From assembly GCF_030815975.1 (NCBI RefSeq), contig NZ_JAUSXL010000001.1, forward strand, positions 186,001 through 250,000: 64,000 bases of DNA, in the 5' to 3' direction. Positions 1 through 8,287 of this stretch are shown piece by piece. Source of the stretch: Variovorax paradoxus. GTDB lineage: Bacteria > Pseudomonadota > Gammaproteobacteria > Burkholderiales > Burkholderiaceae_C. Positions within the stretch are counted from its first letter, which is position 1; each line of letters opens with the position of its first letter. The position numbers were made by a program, and so were the translations under genes. The notes under the pieces were generated by a model that searched no databases, was not told where the DNA came from, and saw only the letters and a list, made by a program, of their open reading frames with translations.

Positions 1-704
1 TCCTTGATGAACAAGGCGACGGAAAATGTCTGCCGCTGGTCCGGTGCGCCGCTGCGCACCTCGGCGAGCGCCCGGCTGATCAGGGCACCCATTGCTGACA
101 GGCTGCGTTTCAGCACGGCCCCGGTGGCGCCTCTCACTGTCATGTTGCCGAGTTCAAGCGCGTGAATCGCCAAGGTTGCTGTCCCTAGGGAATTGCGCAG
201 CTCGTGAACCAAAAATCCGTAACGCTCTGTCGCGTCGAGGCTCTGCTGGCGGGCGATTTGCGTATCCCGCTGGAAGCTGAACTCGGTGACGGCGTCCGCA
301 ATGGCGTTGTCCAGGCACCGGTTCAAGGTCCGGAATTCCGCGACAGCGAACGGGGCATCGCGTTCAAAGGCCAGGTCCGTGATCGCCTGGCAAAGGTCGC
401 CATAGTCGTGAACGACCTGGTCAACCGTGTAGCCCAGCTTCAGCAGCTCCTTGCCATGGGCTGTGGCGGACACCCCCATTTCCGACAAGGCCAGCGAGTC
501 CCCGCCCGATGGCCCCGAGATCCTGATGCTGTCGGCGGGTTTGTCGTCCTCTTCGGCCGCAAGGGTTCTTATCAGCTGCTCGAGAAACAACGGGATGCCA
601 TTCGCCAGCTGATGTTCCGTGGCGGCCCGCCGGGGCCTCAGTGCAACCTTCGACTTGCACCGTGAAACCAGTTCCTCCCGGTTGTTGGTGAGAAAGTTGC
701 GCAT
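1..704 (-). CDS. Sensor histidine kinase, N-terminal part (cut by window edge)
   Basis: The reading frame opens at an ATG at 704 and runs leftward off the window, giving 234 residues with no stop. The first 150 residues are a mostly helical region starting MRNFLTNNREELV, like the N-terminal input region of Burkholderiales soluble kinases (RsbRD-like; recalled resemblance). An H-box follows, FLVHELRNSLGTA, with the phospho-acceptor His near residue 167. No membrane segment is seen, so a cytoplasmic sensor is likely. The ATP-binding domain would lie left of the window. It is divergent from the Crp-type gene at 918. The partner response regulator is not visible. Confidence 0.8.
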   Translation of the reverse strand, partial: MRNFLTNNREELVSRCKSKVALRPRRAATEHQLANGIPLFLEQLIRTLAAEEDDKPADSIRISGPSGGDSLALSEMGVSATAHGKELLKLGYTVDQVVHDYGDLCQAITDLAFERDAPFAVAEFRTLNRCLDNAIADAVTEFSFQRDTQIARQQSLDATERYGFLVHELRNSLGTATLAIHALELGNMTVRGATGAVLKRSLSAMGALISRALAEVRSGAPDQRQTFSVALFIK

Positions 705-816
705 GTTCCGAGACCTCGATGGCTTTCGCCCGCTTCATTCAATGAATGTCGCCTGCTTCTACTTAGAAACTTGGAAGGCGTACCGACATCTTTAGCGGCT
801 CAGGGGAGAATTGTCG

Positions 817-830
817 GTGCGGTGTCGCAC
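817..830. promoter_or_regulatory. Palindrome GTGCG-N4-CGCAC, site 1
   Basis: GTGCG GTGT CGCAC is a perfect 5-base inverted repeat with a 4-base spacer, in the gap between the divergent kinase (704) and Crp-type gene (918). The same pattern recurs at 880 and 1713. The size and symmetry suit a Crp/Fnr dimer; binding is inferred. Confidence 0.5.
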
Positions 831-878
831 ATACCGTGGCGTGCCGATTTGCGATCGGCACTTGCATTCCCTCGACTG

Positions 879-894
879 TGTGCGGAAGCGCACA
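879..894. promoter_or_regulatory. Palindrome TGTGCG-N4-CGCACA, site 2
   Basis: TGTGCG GAAG CGCACA, a 6-base inverted repeat with a 4-base spacer, ends 24 bases before the chosen start of the Crp-type gene at 918. Its position close to the start would suit autorepression (inference). Confidence 0.5.
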
Positions 895-917
895 GACACC
901 GAGGTATCGGCGGCAAA

Positions 918-1688
918 ATGATGGGCACTTTGGAATCTCCTTCCGCCATGGCATCGTCTTCTCCCTCGTCTTCTTCGCGCGCAGCCGTGGCGCGCAACAG
1001 CCTCCTGGAGGTGATGCCGCCGGAGGTGCTGACGGGCCTGATGCCACTCCTTGAACTGGTGCCGCTCAAGCTGGGCGAAGTGCTGTACGAATCGGGCGTG
1101 GTCCAGCAGTACGTGTACTTCCCGACCGATTGCATCGTCTCGCTGCTGTACGTGCTGGAAAACGGGCAATCGGCCGAGATCGCCGTCGTGGGATTCGAGG
1201 GGATGGTCGGCGTGGCGCTGCTGATGGGCGGGGGCAGCACGCCCAACCGCGCCGTGGTGCAAAGCGCAGGCCACGCATTCCGCTTGAGCGCCAGCCACAT
1301 CAAGCAGCTGACCGACAACGGCGGGCCCCTGCTGCATCTGCTGCTGCGCTACACCCAGTCACTCATCACCCAGATGTCGCAGACGGCCGTCTGCAACAGG
1401 CATCATTCACTGGAACAGCAGCTGTGCCGATGGCTGCTGCTGAGCCTCGACAGGCTGCCCGGCAACGAGCTGGTGATGACCCAGGAGCTGATCGCCAACA
1501 TGCTCGGCGTACGGCGCGAAGGAGTGACGGAGGCGGCCGGCAAGCTGCAGCGCCTGAACCTGATCAAGTACTCGCGGGGCCACATCACGGTGCTGGACCG
1601 CCCAGGGCTGGAGAAGCAGGTGTGCGAGTGCTATGAGGTCGTGAAGCGTGAAACGGATCGTCTGCTCCCCCGTCAGCTCGCAACCTGA
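918..1688 (+). CDS. Crp/Fnr-family transcriptional regulator (first copy)
   Basis: 256 residues. A cyclic-nucleotide-binding-like beta-roll spans about residues 30-140 (GEVLYESG, FPTDCIVSLLYV, VGFEGMVGVALL). A long dimer helix follows and then a Crp-type winged helix at about 185-235 (MTQELIANMLGVRREGV). The ATG at 918 was chosen over an in-frame start at 771 because the added N-terminus would cover the palindromes at 817 and 879; an ATG at 921 is equally possible. No Fnr-type N-terminal cysteine cluster is seen, and the cAMP-contact pattern of true Crp is not obvious, so the ligand is unknown. A second family member lies just downstream at 1810. Confidence 0.88.
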   Translation: MMGTLESPSAMASSSPSSSSRAAVARNSLLEVMPPEVLTGLMPLLELVPLKLGEVLYESGVVQQYVYFPTDCIVSLLYVLENGQSAEIAVVGFEGMVGVALLMGGGSTPNRAVVQSAGHAFRLSASHIKQLTDNGGPLLHLLLRYTQSLITQMSQTAVCNRHHSLEQQLCRWLLLSLDRLPGNELVMTQELIANMLGVRREGVTEAAGKLQRLNLIKYSRGHITVLDRPGLEKQVCECYEVVKRETDRLLPRQLAT

Positions 1689-1712
1689 GCCAGCGGCGAT
1701 CGCGCCGCATTG

Positions 1713-1726
1713 GTGCGCCTGCGCAC
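1713..1726. promoter_or_regulatory. Palindrome GTGCG-N4-CGCAC, site 3
   Basis: GTGCG CCTG CGCAC lies between the two Crp-type genes, 84 bases before the second. It has the same arms and spacer length as the sites at 817 and 880. A second inverted repeat (AATGCGC, 6-base spacer, GCGCATT) follows at 1752-1771. Confidence 0.5.
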
Positions 1727-1809
1727 AGACGCGAGAGGGGCCCTCGGCAACAATGCGCTCGGTTGCGCATTCCCGCGCTGATTCTTGATTCTTTCCAACA
1801 GGCGGTTCC

Positions 1810-2517
1810 GTGACATCAGCCCCGCCCCGCCCCATCCTCAATCGCCTGCTCGAGGCGCTGCCGCCCGCGGACCGGGCGCACCTGCTCGAGCGCTGCGACA
1901 GCGTGCAGCTGGCCACGGCGCAGATCCTCTACGAGCCGGGCGATGTCATTCATCACATCCATTTCCCCACGAGCGCGTTCGTCTCGCTGGTGTCGACCGC
2001 GGACGGCCACGATGGCCTCCAGACGGGGATGGTGGGCAACGAGGGCGCCCTGGGCTACGAGCTGTCGCTGGACGTGCAGCGCGCGCCGCTGCGGGCGCTG
2101 GTGCAGGGGGGCGGCATGGCTTGGCGTCTGACGGCGCAATCGTTCGCCCAGGAGCTGGAGCAGAACTCGAAGCTCAAGCGCATCCTCAATCGCTACGTCT
2201 GCGTGCTCTTGATGGAATTCGGCCGCTCGGGCCTGTGCAACCGCTTCCACTTGATCGAGGAGCGGCTGGCGCGCTGGCTGCTGACCACGCAGGACTGCGC
2301 GCATTCGACGCACCTCGCGCTGACCCATGAAGTGCTGGGCCGCATGCTGGGGGTGCGCCGGGTCGGCATCACCAATGCGGCAACGGCGCTGCACACGCGC
2401 CGGTTGATTGACTATCGACGGGGCGTCATCACGATCACGGACCGCGAAGGGCTGGAGAACGCGGCATGCGATTGTTACCGGGCCAACCGGCGCAGCTATG
2501 CGCACCTGATCGCATAG
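1810..2517 (+). CDS. Crp/Fnr-family transcriptional regulator (second copy)
   Basis: 235 residues from a GTG start. The layout matches the gene just upstream: a beta-roll sensor (ILYEPGDVIHHIHFPTSAFV), a dimer helix with the shared CNRFH motif, and a winged helix (HEVLGRMLGVRRVGITNAA). The two proteins look like diverged paralogues rather than recent copies. No clear Shine-Dalgarno sequence precedes the GTG, and no in-frame ATG occurs before the conserved domain, so the start is uncertain by a few residues. The palindrome at 1713 upstream suggests common or mutual control. Confidence 0.85.
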   Translation: MTSAPPRPILNRLLEALPPADRAHLLERCDSVQLATAQILYEPGDVIHHIHFPTSAFVSLVSTADGHDGLQTGMVGNEGALGYELSLDVQRAPLRALVQGGGMAWRLTAQSFAQELEQNSKLKRILNRYVCVLLMEFGRSGLCNRFHLIEERLARWLLTTQDCAHSTHLALTHEVLGRMLGVRRVGITNAATALHTRRLIDYRRGVITITDREGLENAACDCYRANRRSYAHLIA

Positions 2518-2565
2518 CTGCCGGTCGGCCGCGATGCGGCGCCGTCTTGCATGTGCGCTGCTCCA

Positions 2566-2680
2566 GGCAACAGCCGGCATGAAGCCGATCGATCCGGCAG
2601 TGCGCCTGGCCGGTCCGGCCTTTACCGTCGATTGCCGCCCCCCGGGCAACCTGGTGCTGCACTACGCGGTGCAGAAGGCT
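2566..2680 (+). pseudogene. RraA-like gene fragment
   Basis: Read in one frame, this stretch encodes ATAGMKPIDPAVRLAGPAFTV followed by a PPGNLVLHYAV-like segment. It resembles the N-terminal part of RraA / 4-hydroxy-4-methyl-2-oxoglutarate aldolase-type proteins, where a conserved LAGPAFTV precedes a PGDNL-like loop. No start codon context or remaining two thirds of the gene is present, and similarity stops exactly where the transposase tail begins. The family is recalled, not searched. Confidence 0.5.
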
Positions 2681-2682
2681 AG

Positions 2683-2855
2683 CACGTGTTTGGCACGTTG
2701 AAGCACTGGATGGGGTCCACCCACTTCCTGACGAAGACGCTGACGCACGTCAGCACCGAGATGAGCCTGCACGTGCTGGCGTACAACTCAAGCGGGTGAT
2801 GCGAATCCTGGGGATCGCGAAGACGATGAAGGCGACGCAGTTGGTGGGGGCGTGA
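2683..2855 (+). pseudogene. Transposase C-terminal remnant (frameshifted)
   Basis: The sequence encodes HVFGTLKHWMGSTHFL, then a TEMSLHVLAYN segment. After a one-base loss near 2790 the frame shifts to LKRVMRILGIAKTMKA and stops at 2855. This is the C-terminal signature of DDE transposases in the IS1182/IS5-like group, where F-G-x-L-K is followed by MSLHVLAYN. The rest of the element and its inverted repeats are absent. It abuts the RraA-like fragment, marking an old insertion or deletion junction. Confidence 0.65.
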
Positions 2856-2856
2856 G

Positions 2857-3231
2857 CCTCTCAAACGCAGTCATTCTCGACAGCCCGCCTACTGGCTGTC
2901 TATTGAGGCCCACCAGGCATCGACAGCACCAGAGTTCGGCATACTGGCGCGACGAGGGCGTTTCCACACAGCCTCGGCCACGACCGGTCCTTGCGAGACG
3001 CCCCACGGCGGAACGTTCGATGGCAATGCGCCGAATCTTGCGGCATCGTCTGGGCAGGTTGATATTGTTAAGTACCTGCTGTCGCGCGGGGCCGGACTTG
3101 ACACTAGTGAACCCGAAAGAAGCCCACTCTTTGCGGCCATCGTGCCGACCGCCTGGGTGGCCTTGGCGCTGATGCTGTATCGGGTCTTAAGATCAGGCCG
3201 CGCACCCCCCACGGCCAGGGGCGCACCCTGA
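2857..3231 (+). pseudogene. Ankyrin-repeat protein remnant
   Basis: An open frame without a usable start runs from just after the transposase remnant to a stop at 3229-3231. Its middle (about 3022-3140) gives GNAPNLAASSGQVDIVKYLL, then SRGAGLD and SPLFAAI, a good ankyrin repeat match. The preceding part resembles the N-terminal region of stand-alone ankyrin proteins. The end reads as unrelated sequence, so a further frameshift or truncation is likely. It is probably a decayed relative of proteins such as the one at 23502. Confidence 0.5.
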
Positions 3232-3254
3232 TCAACCATCCCCAGAGAGTTCGC

Positions 3255-4274
3255 ATGAAGTCAGCAGGGCTGAAGGGCACTGTTTCCATTGAGCTCGTGC
3301 ACGAGGCGATTCGCGCCGCCGCGCTCAGGAACATGGACATCAGCGGCGTGCTCGAGATCGCAAGGCTGGACCGCGATCTGCTGGACGCGCCGCGCGCGCG
3401 CATTTCGGCCGCTGCGTATTCGCGCATGTGGGTGGCGTTGGCCGATCTGATGGATGACGAGTTCTTCGGGCTGGACAGCCACGGACTGCGCCGCGGGAGC
3501 TATGCGCTCATGACGCGTGCGGCGGTCAGTTCGGAGAACCTGGAGCACGCCCTGCGCCGGATCCTCCGATTTCTTCACGCCACCTTGGACGACTTTCGCG
3601 GGGAGCTGGTCCGATCGGCGGACGAGGCGCGCGTGATCCTGCACGACGGTGGCGTGCTGCGCCGGCTGTTCGGCTACGGCACCTGGTTCATCCTCGTCCA
3701 TGGGCTGGCATGCTGGCTCGTGCACAGGCGAATTCCGCTGCGCGAAATGCGGTTTCGATGCCCGCCTCCCGCCGATGACAGCCACTACCGCACGCGGTTC
3801 TGCGAGAACGTGAAGTTCAATGCCGAGACCACGCACATCACGTTCGCAAGCGAACTGCTCGACCTGAAGATCGCGGAATCTGCGCTGACCGTCGACAACT
3901 TCCTGCGGGCAGCGCCCGCCAATCTGCTGGTCAAGTACCGCAATGACTCGAGCACCAGCGCACAGGTCCGGCACCGGCTTCGCAGCCAGATGCCCGATGC
4001 GTGGCCCGAACTGGAGAAGCTCGCGCAAGCGCTCTGCATCTCCGGCACCACGCTCCAGCGTCGATTGCAGCAGGAGGGGCTGAGTTACCAGCGGGTGAAA
4101 GACGATCTGCGGCGGGACATCGCGATCGATCTCCTGTCGAGCGCCTCGTTGACGGTGGCGGAAGTCGCCGCCCGCACCGGCTTCCGGGAAACCAGCGCCT
4201 TTCATCGCGCATTCAAGAAATGGACAGGCGTCAGCCCGGGAAGCTATCGCTCCTCTGCGCACGTGCGGGAATAG
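3255..4274 (+). CDS. AraC-family transcriptional regulator
   Basis: 339 residues. The N-terminal 200 residues match the arabinose-binding-like domain found in OruR/ArgR-type AraC regulators (for example RISAAAYSRMWVALAD and LMTRAAVSSENLEHALR). The C-terminal 90 residues carry two helix-turn-helices: one around LCISGTTLQRRLQQEG, the other VAEVAARTGFRETSAFHRAFKKWTG. An AGAGAG stretch precedes the ATG. It lies 136 bases upstream of, and in the same direction as, the nitroreductase / acyl-CoA ligase / MaoC operon, which it probably controls (inference from position). The effector is unknown; a fatty or aromatic acid would fit the operon. Confidence 0.92.
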   Translation: MKSAGLKGTVSIELVHEAIRAAALRNMDISGVLEIARLDRDLLDAPRARISAAAYSRMWVALADLMDDEFFGLDSHGLRRGSYALMTRAAVSSENLEHALRRILRFLHATLDDFRGELVRSADEARVILHDGGVLRRLFGYGTWFILVHGLACWLVHRRIPLREMRFRCPPPADDSHYRTRFCENVKFNAETTHITFASELLDLKIAESALTVDNFLRAAPANLLVKYRNDSSTSAQVRHRLRSQMPDAWPELEKLAQALCISGTTLQRRLQQEGLSYQRVKDDLRRDIAIDLLSSASLTVAEVAARTGFRETSAFHRAFKKWTGVSPGSYRSSAHVRE

Positions 4275-4410
4275 GCCGCTGGCGCCCAGCGCGCGCCGAA
4301 GAGACATCCGCATGCCCGAAAGCCCCGGCCAGATCGAGGCCTGCGGGCATGGGCATCGGAGCCTTGCGGAACTAACCTGCTCGGGCAGTCCAGAAACAAG
4401 GAAACCCGCA

Positions 4411-5151
4411 ATGAACCGAAGGATGGCGCCGCCGCTGGGCGCACAGGCGCTGCAAGGCGCAGTCGACTGGGCGATTGCCACGCGGCGCAGCATCAGGGCG
4501 TACTTGCCCAGGCCGGTGCCGCAGGAAGAGATCGAAGCGATTCTCTCGACCGCACGCTACAGCGCTTCCGGCATGAACATGCAGCCCTGGCATGTGCATG
4601 TCCTGACCGGGGCCGCGAAGGCCGGCCTGTCCGCTGCGATCGCAGCGCTCGACGACGACCCCGGAAGATCGGGGGAACTGCTCGAGCCCTACGACTACTA
4701 TCCGCGCGAATGGCTCTCCCCGTACCTGGAGCGGCGCCGCAAGGTGGGCTGGGATCTCTATGGGCTGCTTGGCATTGCCAAGGGCGACAAGCAGCGCATG
4801 CACATGCAGCATGGGCGCAACTACCGATTCTTCGATGCGCCTGTGGGCTTGTTCTTCACGATCGACCGCGCGCTCCAGGAAGGAAGCCTGCTGGACTGCG
4901 GCATGTTCCTGCAGAGCGTGATGATCGCCGCACGGGGCCGCAACCTTCACACCTGTCCTCAAGCCGCCTTCCTGAAGTTTCATCGCCAGATCGCCGAGTT
5001 CCTGGGAATCCCCGCGGGCCAGATGCTTGTCTGCGGCATGAGCCTGGGCTACGCCGACGAGTCCTCCATCGAAAACTCGCTCGCCACCGAGCGAGAGCCG
5101 GTTTGCGCATTCACGACGTTCCACGACACCACGAAGGAGACAAGAACATGA
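4411..5151 (+). CDS. Nitroreductase-family flavoprotein
   Basis: 246 residues from ATG 4411, preceded by AAGGAA. The N-terminus carries the FMN-binding signature TRRSIRAYLPRPVP, then ASGMNMQPWHVHV. A C-terminal glycine segment (MLVCGMSLGYAD) is typical of the NfnB/BluB-like superfamily. These enzymes use FMN and NAD(P)H to reduce nitro groups, quinones or enones. The stop overlaps the ATG of the acyl-CoA ligase (ATGA), so the two are translationally coupled. This neighbourhood suggests a role in processing an acyl or aryl acid rather than general nitro reduction (inference). An upstream in-frame start at 4312 was rejected for lack of a ribosome site. Confidence 0.88.
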   Translation: MNRRMAPPLGAQALQGAVDWAIATRRSIRAYLPRPVPQEEIEAILSTARYSASGMNMQPWHVHVLTGAAKAGLSAAIAALDDDPGRSGELLEPYDYYPREWLSPYLERRRKVGWDLYGLLGIAKGDKQRMHMQHGRNYRFFDAPVGLFFTIDRALQEGSLLDCGMFLQSVMIAARGRNLHTCPQAAFLKFHRQIAEFLGIPAGQMLVCGMSLGYADESSIENSLATEREPVCAFTTFHDTTKETRT

Positions 5152-6800
5152 GCGCGCAATCCTATGCAAAGGGCCTCGATCGCTGCGAGGCCAATCATGT
5201 GCCGCTGACGCCGCTCGGCTTTCTCGACCGCGCCGCGCTGGCCCATCCGAACCGCGTGGCCGTGGTGCACGGCGACCTGACGCGGACATGGGCGCAGACG
5301 CGCGAGCGCTGCCATCGCCTGGCGTCGGCGCTGGCGGCCAGAGGCATCCAGCCGGGCGACACCGTTTCGGTCCTGGCGCCCAACACGCCGGCGATGCTGG
5401 AGTCGCACTTCGGCGTGCCGCTGGCAGGTGCCGTGCACAACGCGATCAATCACCGGCTGGATGCTGAAGGGATTGCGTTCATCCTGCGCCATGGCGAATG
5501 CAGCTTGCTGCTGGTCGACCGCGAATTCTCCGGGACGGTTGCCGCCGCCTTGAAGCTTCTCGACAGCCCTCCCCCGGTCATCGACATCGAAGACCACCTC
5601 GCACCGCCCGGCGAACGCATCGGCGAGACCGACTATGAATCGCTGCTGGCCAGCGGCGACCCGGACTTCCCCGGCCGCTGGCCGAGCGACGAGTGGCAGC
5701 CCATCGCGCTGAACTACACCTCGGGTACGACGGGAGACCCAAAGGGCGTGGTCGCCAGCCACCGCGGCACCTACCTGATGAGCCTGCTGCAGATCACGAA
5801 CTGGGCGATGCCGCGCGCGCCGAAGTACCTGTGGACACTGCCCATGTTCCATGCGAACGGATGGTGCTTCACCTGGGCCGTGACGGCGGCGGCCGGAACC
5901 CACGTGTGCCTGCGCCGGATTTCTGCCGAAGCGGTGCTGGAGGCCATCGACAAGTACCAGATCGACCATCTCTGCGCGGCGCCGGTCGTGATGGCCATGC
6001 TCTCGGATTCGGCGCGGAACCTCAGGCTGTCCCGTTCGGTGCGGGTACTGACCGCGGGATCCCCGCCTCCACTGGCCGTGCTGAACGCCGTCCTGGCGAT
6101 GGGCTTCGACGTGGAGCACGTGTTCGGCATCACCGAGGTTTCCGGCACGCCGGTGAGTTGCGCGTGGCAAGACGGCTGGGACGATCTTGCGCCGGCCGAG
6201 CAAGGCAGGCTGCGGGTGCGCCAGGGCGTGCGGGCCGCCATGTTCGAAGGCCTCATGGTCGGCGATGCGGACACGCTGGAGCCGGTCCCCCGCGACGGAA
6301 AAACCGCCGGGGAGCTCATGCTGCGCGGGAACACGGTGATGATGGGCTACTTCAAGAACGAGGCGGCGACACGCAAGGCGCTCGCCGACGGCTGGTTCCG
6401 CACCGGCGACGTGGCGGTTCTTCATGGCAACGGCTATGCACAGATCACCGATCGTTCGAAGGATGTGATCATTTCGGGCGGCGAGAACATCTCTTCCGTG
6501 GAGATCGAGGATGTCGTTCATGGGCACCCGGCCGTCTTGCATGCCGCGGTGGTTGCCCAGCCCGACGGAAAATGGGGAGAGGTGCCGTGCGCGTTCATCG
6601 AACTCAGGACGGGCATTCCGGCGCCCTCCGAACAAGAGATCATTTCGTTCTGCCGGGAGCGGCTGGCCCACTTCAAGTGTCCACGCCGGGTGATATTCGG
6701 CAGCCTGCCGAAGACGGCCACGGGAAAGATCCAGAAGTTCCGCCTGCGCCAGCAGGCCGGAAGCCAGGAAGCCATCGCCGGCCTCGCGAGCCATGGTTGA
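5148..6800 (+). CDS. AMP-forming acyl-CoA ligase
   Basis: 550 residues. The adenylate-forming superfamily motifs are in order: the P-loop YTSGTTGDPKG at about 190-200, FGITEVSGTP near 325, WFRTGD near 422, ISGGENISS, and the C-terminal catalytic lysine in KTATGKIQK near 527. It activates a carboxylic acid to acyl-AMP and then acyl-CoA. Its pattern resembles the medium-chain / methylthiopropionate ligase group (DmdB-like; recalled), but the substrate cannot be read from the sequence. The gene starts inside the stop of the nitroreductase gene, and its 3' end overlaps the MaoC gene by 8 bases, indicating one operon. Confidence 0.93.
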   Translation: MSAQSYAKGLDRCEANHVPLTPLGFLDRAALAHPNRVAVVHGDLTRTWAQTRERCHRLASALAARGIQPGDTVSVLAPNTPAMLESHFGVPLAGAVHNAINHRLDAEGIAFILRHGECSLLLVDREFSGTVAAALKLLDSPPPVIDIEDHLAPPGERIGETDYESLLASGDPDFPGRWPSDEWQPIALNYTSGTTGDPKGVVASHRGTYLMSLLQITNWAMPRAPKYLWTLPMFHANGWCFTWAVTAAAGTHVCLRRISAEAVLEAIDKYQIDHLCAAPVVMAMLSDSARNLRLSRSVRVLTAGSPPPLAVLNAVLAMGFDVEHVFGITEVSGTPVSCAWQDGWDDLAPAEQGRLRVRQGVRAAMFEGLMVGDADTLEPVPRDGKTAGELMLRGNTVMMGYFKNEAATRKALADGWFRTGDVAVLHGNGYAQITDRSKDVIISGGENISSVEIEDVVHGHPAVLHAAVVAQPDGKWGEVPCAFIELRTGIPAPSEQEIISFCRERLAHFKCPRRVIFGSLPKTATGKIQKFRLRQQAGSQEAIAGLASHG

Positions 6801-7236
6801 GTTCGAGCCCGCCGCCGGTGCGCCGGTCGAACCCGGCTACCGCTTCTCGCGAACCCACACTTTCGACGAAGAGCAAGTCAGGGCATTTGCCTTGGCCGCG
6901 GGAGACGAGAATCCGCTGCACCACGATGCGGAGTTCGCAAGAAGCACGCGCTTCGGCGGACTGATCGCAAGCGCCACGCATACCACCTCGCTGCTGATGG
7001 GACTGACCGCCACGCATTTCGCAAAAAAAGGAAATGTCCTGGGCATCAACTTCTCTGTCGATCTGCTGCGTCCCGTATTGGCGAGCGAGACGGTGCTGAT
7101 CGAGTGGAGCGTTGCATCGATCGCGGCCCGTCCGAAGGGCGGCAGCATCATCGAACTGCAGGGATGCATGAAAGGATCGGACGACCGGACCCGCGTTCTC
7201 GCACACGGCACCGTCCTGCTGACCTCCGGTGCGTGA
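6793..7236 (+). CDS. MaoC-like hot-dog hydratase/dehydratase
   Basis: 147 residues. The hydratase-2 motif AGDENPLHHD is at residues 36-45, with the catalytic Asp38 and His43 pair of (R)-specific enoyl-CoA hydratases. FGGLIASATHTTSLL, the usual second motif, follows. It probably hydrates or dehydrates a CoA thioester produced by the neighbouring ligase. It overlaps the ligase gene by 8 bases and ends the operon. No dehydrogenase or thiolase follows, so the pathway is only partly encoded here. Confidence 0.9.
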   Translation: MVEFEPAAGAPVEPGYRFSRTHTFDEEQVRAFALAAGDENPLHHDAEFARSTRFGGLIASATHTTSLLMGLTATHFAKKGNVLGINFSVDLLRPVLASETVLIEWSVASIAARPKGGSIIELQGCMKGSDDRTRVLAHGTVLLTSGA

Positions 7237-7302
7237 GCGCGACCTGCGTGGTGGCAGGGCAAGGCCGTGATGACTGCACCGAGACCTTCTGTTCGGCGAA
7301 CC

Positions 7303-8184
7303 CTAGCCGTTCAGTACGAGAGACCCTTCCGGATATTGCTCGCACATGAAATCGACAAACGCCCGAACCTTCGGCGCGGGAAGTCGCCTGGATGTATGCA
7401 GGACCCAGAGCGCGACCTCCACGCCCGAAACCATGCCCCACTGAACCAGTTCTCCGCGCGTCAGCTGATTCCACGCGATGGACTGCGGCATCAGGGCGGC
7501 GCCGGCGCCGGCGACCGCAGCGTCGCGAATCATCAGGAACGAGGAAAGCCTCAGCCTCGGGATCGGCTCCAGGACAAGGCGTCCATCGTCGAGCGTCCAA
7601 TTCGTGGGTTCAAAGCTTGTTGAAACGACGCCGGGAACAGGGCTGACCTTGCCCTTGCCTGGCTTGGGCATGGGCACGGATGGCGCGGCCACGACCACCA
7701 GCCGGTCCTTCGCGAAACACCGGCCGACGAGGCTGCTGTCGGGGCTTGGGTTGATCCGGATCGCGGCGTCGAACTGCTCCTCGACGAGGTCGACCCGGCG
7801 ATCCTCCGCCACCACCTCGCACGTGACCTCGGGGTAGGCCGCGCAGAACTCGGCGCCGATGCGGCCCATCGCCAGCTGGGAGAACAGCACCGGCGAAGCG
7901 ACCCGCAAGCGCCCGCGCGGTACCGACAAGCCCTCGCGCGCGGAAGTCATGGCGTCAGCCACCTCGTGCATGGGCCCTTCGGTGCGGTCCATCAGCATCT
8001 GGCCGGCTTCCGTGAGCTTGAGCCCGCGGGCGCTGCGCTCGATGAGCCGCACGCCGAGCTGCTCTTCCAGGTCGGCGATGCGCCGGGACAGGGTCGCCTT
8101 CGATCTCCCGCTCGCGCGGCTTGCCTTTCCGAGGCCTCCATTCGCTGCGACGAGCGCGAAGTCGGTCAATGCGTTCAGGTCCAT
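7303..8184 (-). CDS. LysR-family transcriptional regulator
   Basis: 293 residues. The N-terminal winged helix (ALVAANGGLGKASRASGRSK) is followed by the LysR linker and a substrate-binding domain starting RGRLRVASPVLFSQL. Within LysR it belongs to the CrgA/YafC-like group (recalled). It is transcribed divergently from the quinone-oxidoreductase-like gene at 8288, with 103 bases between them containing the inverted repeat at 8199. The usual reading is that it controls that gene and itself. Confidence 0.93.
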   Translation of the reverse strand: MDLNALTDFALVAANGGLGKASRASGRSKATLSRRIADLEEQLGVRLIERSARGLKLTEAGQMLMDRTEGPMHEVADAMTSAREGLSVPRGRLRVASPVLFSQLAMGRIGAEFCAAYPEVTCEVVAEDRRVDLVEEQFDAAIRINPSPDSSLVGRCFAKDRLVVVAAPSVPMPKPGKGKVSPVPGVVSTSFEPTNWTLDDGRLVLEPIPRLRLSSFLMIRDAAVAGAGAALMPQSIAWNQLTRGELVQWGMVSGVEVALWVLHTSRRLPAPKVRAFVDFMCEQYPEGSLVLNG

Positions 8185-8198
8185 GTGTTCCGAATTTG

Positions 8199-8211
8199 AG
8201 ACAAGGTGTCT
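8199..8211. promoter_or_regulatory. Inverted repeat AGACA-N3-TGTCT
   Basis: AGACA AGG TGTCT is a perfect 5-base inverted repeat, 15 bases upstream of the LysR start, in the gap shared with the divergent oxidoreductase gene. It is a candidate LysR operator, although it is shorter than the usual T-N11-A box. Confidence 0.35.
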
Positions 8212-8287
8212 TCATCTTCGCATCTTCGTTTTATCAATGCAACGGCCTATCTTCTCCTCATCGCAACTTCGACATGAGGAAATTGAA

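Noticed and set aside
3261..4493. Leftward frame of 410 codons
   Set aside because: Shadow of the AraC gene; no recognisable protein.
5049..6794. Long leftward open frame, 581 codons
   Set aside because: It is antisense to the acyl-CoA ligase gene, which has all family motifs. The protein is rich in R/H/G with no domain, as expected for a G/C-rich shadow frame.
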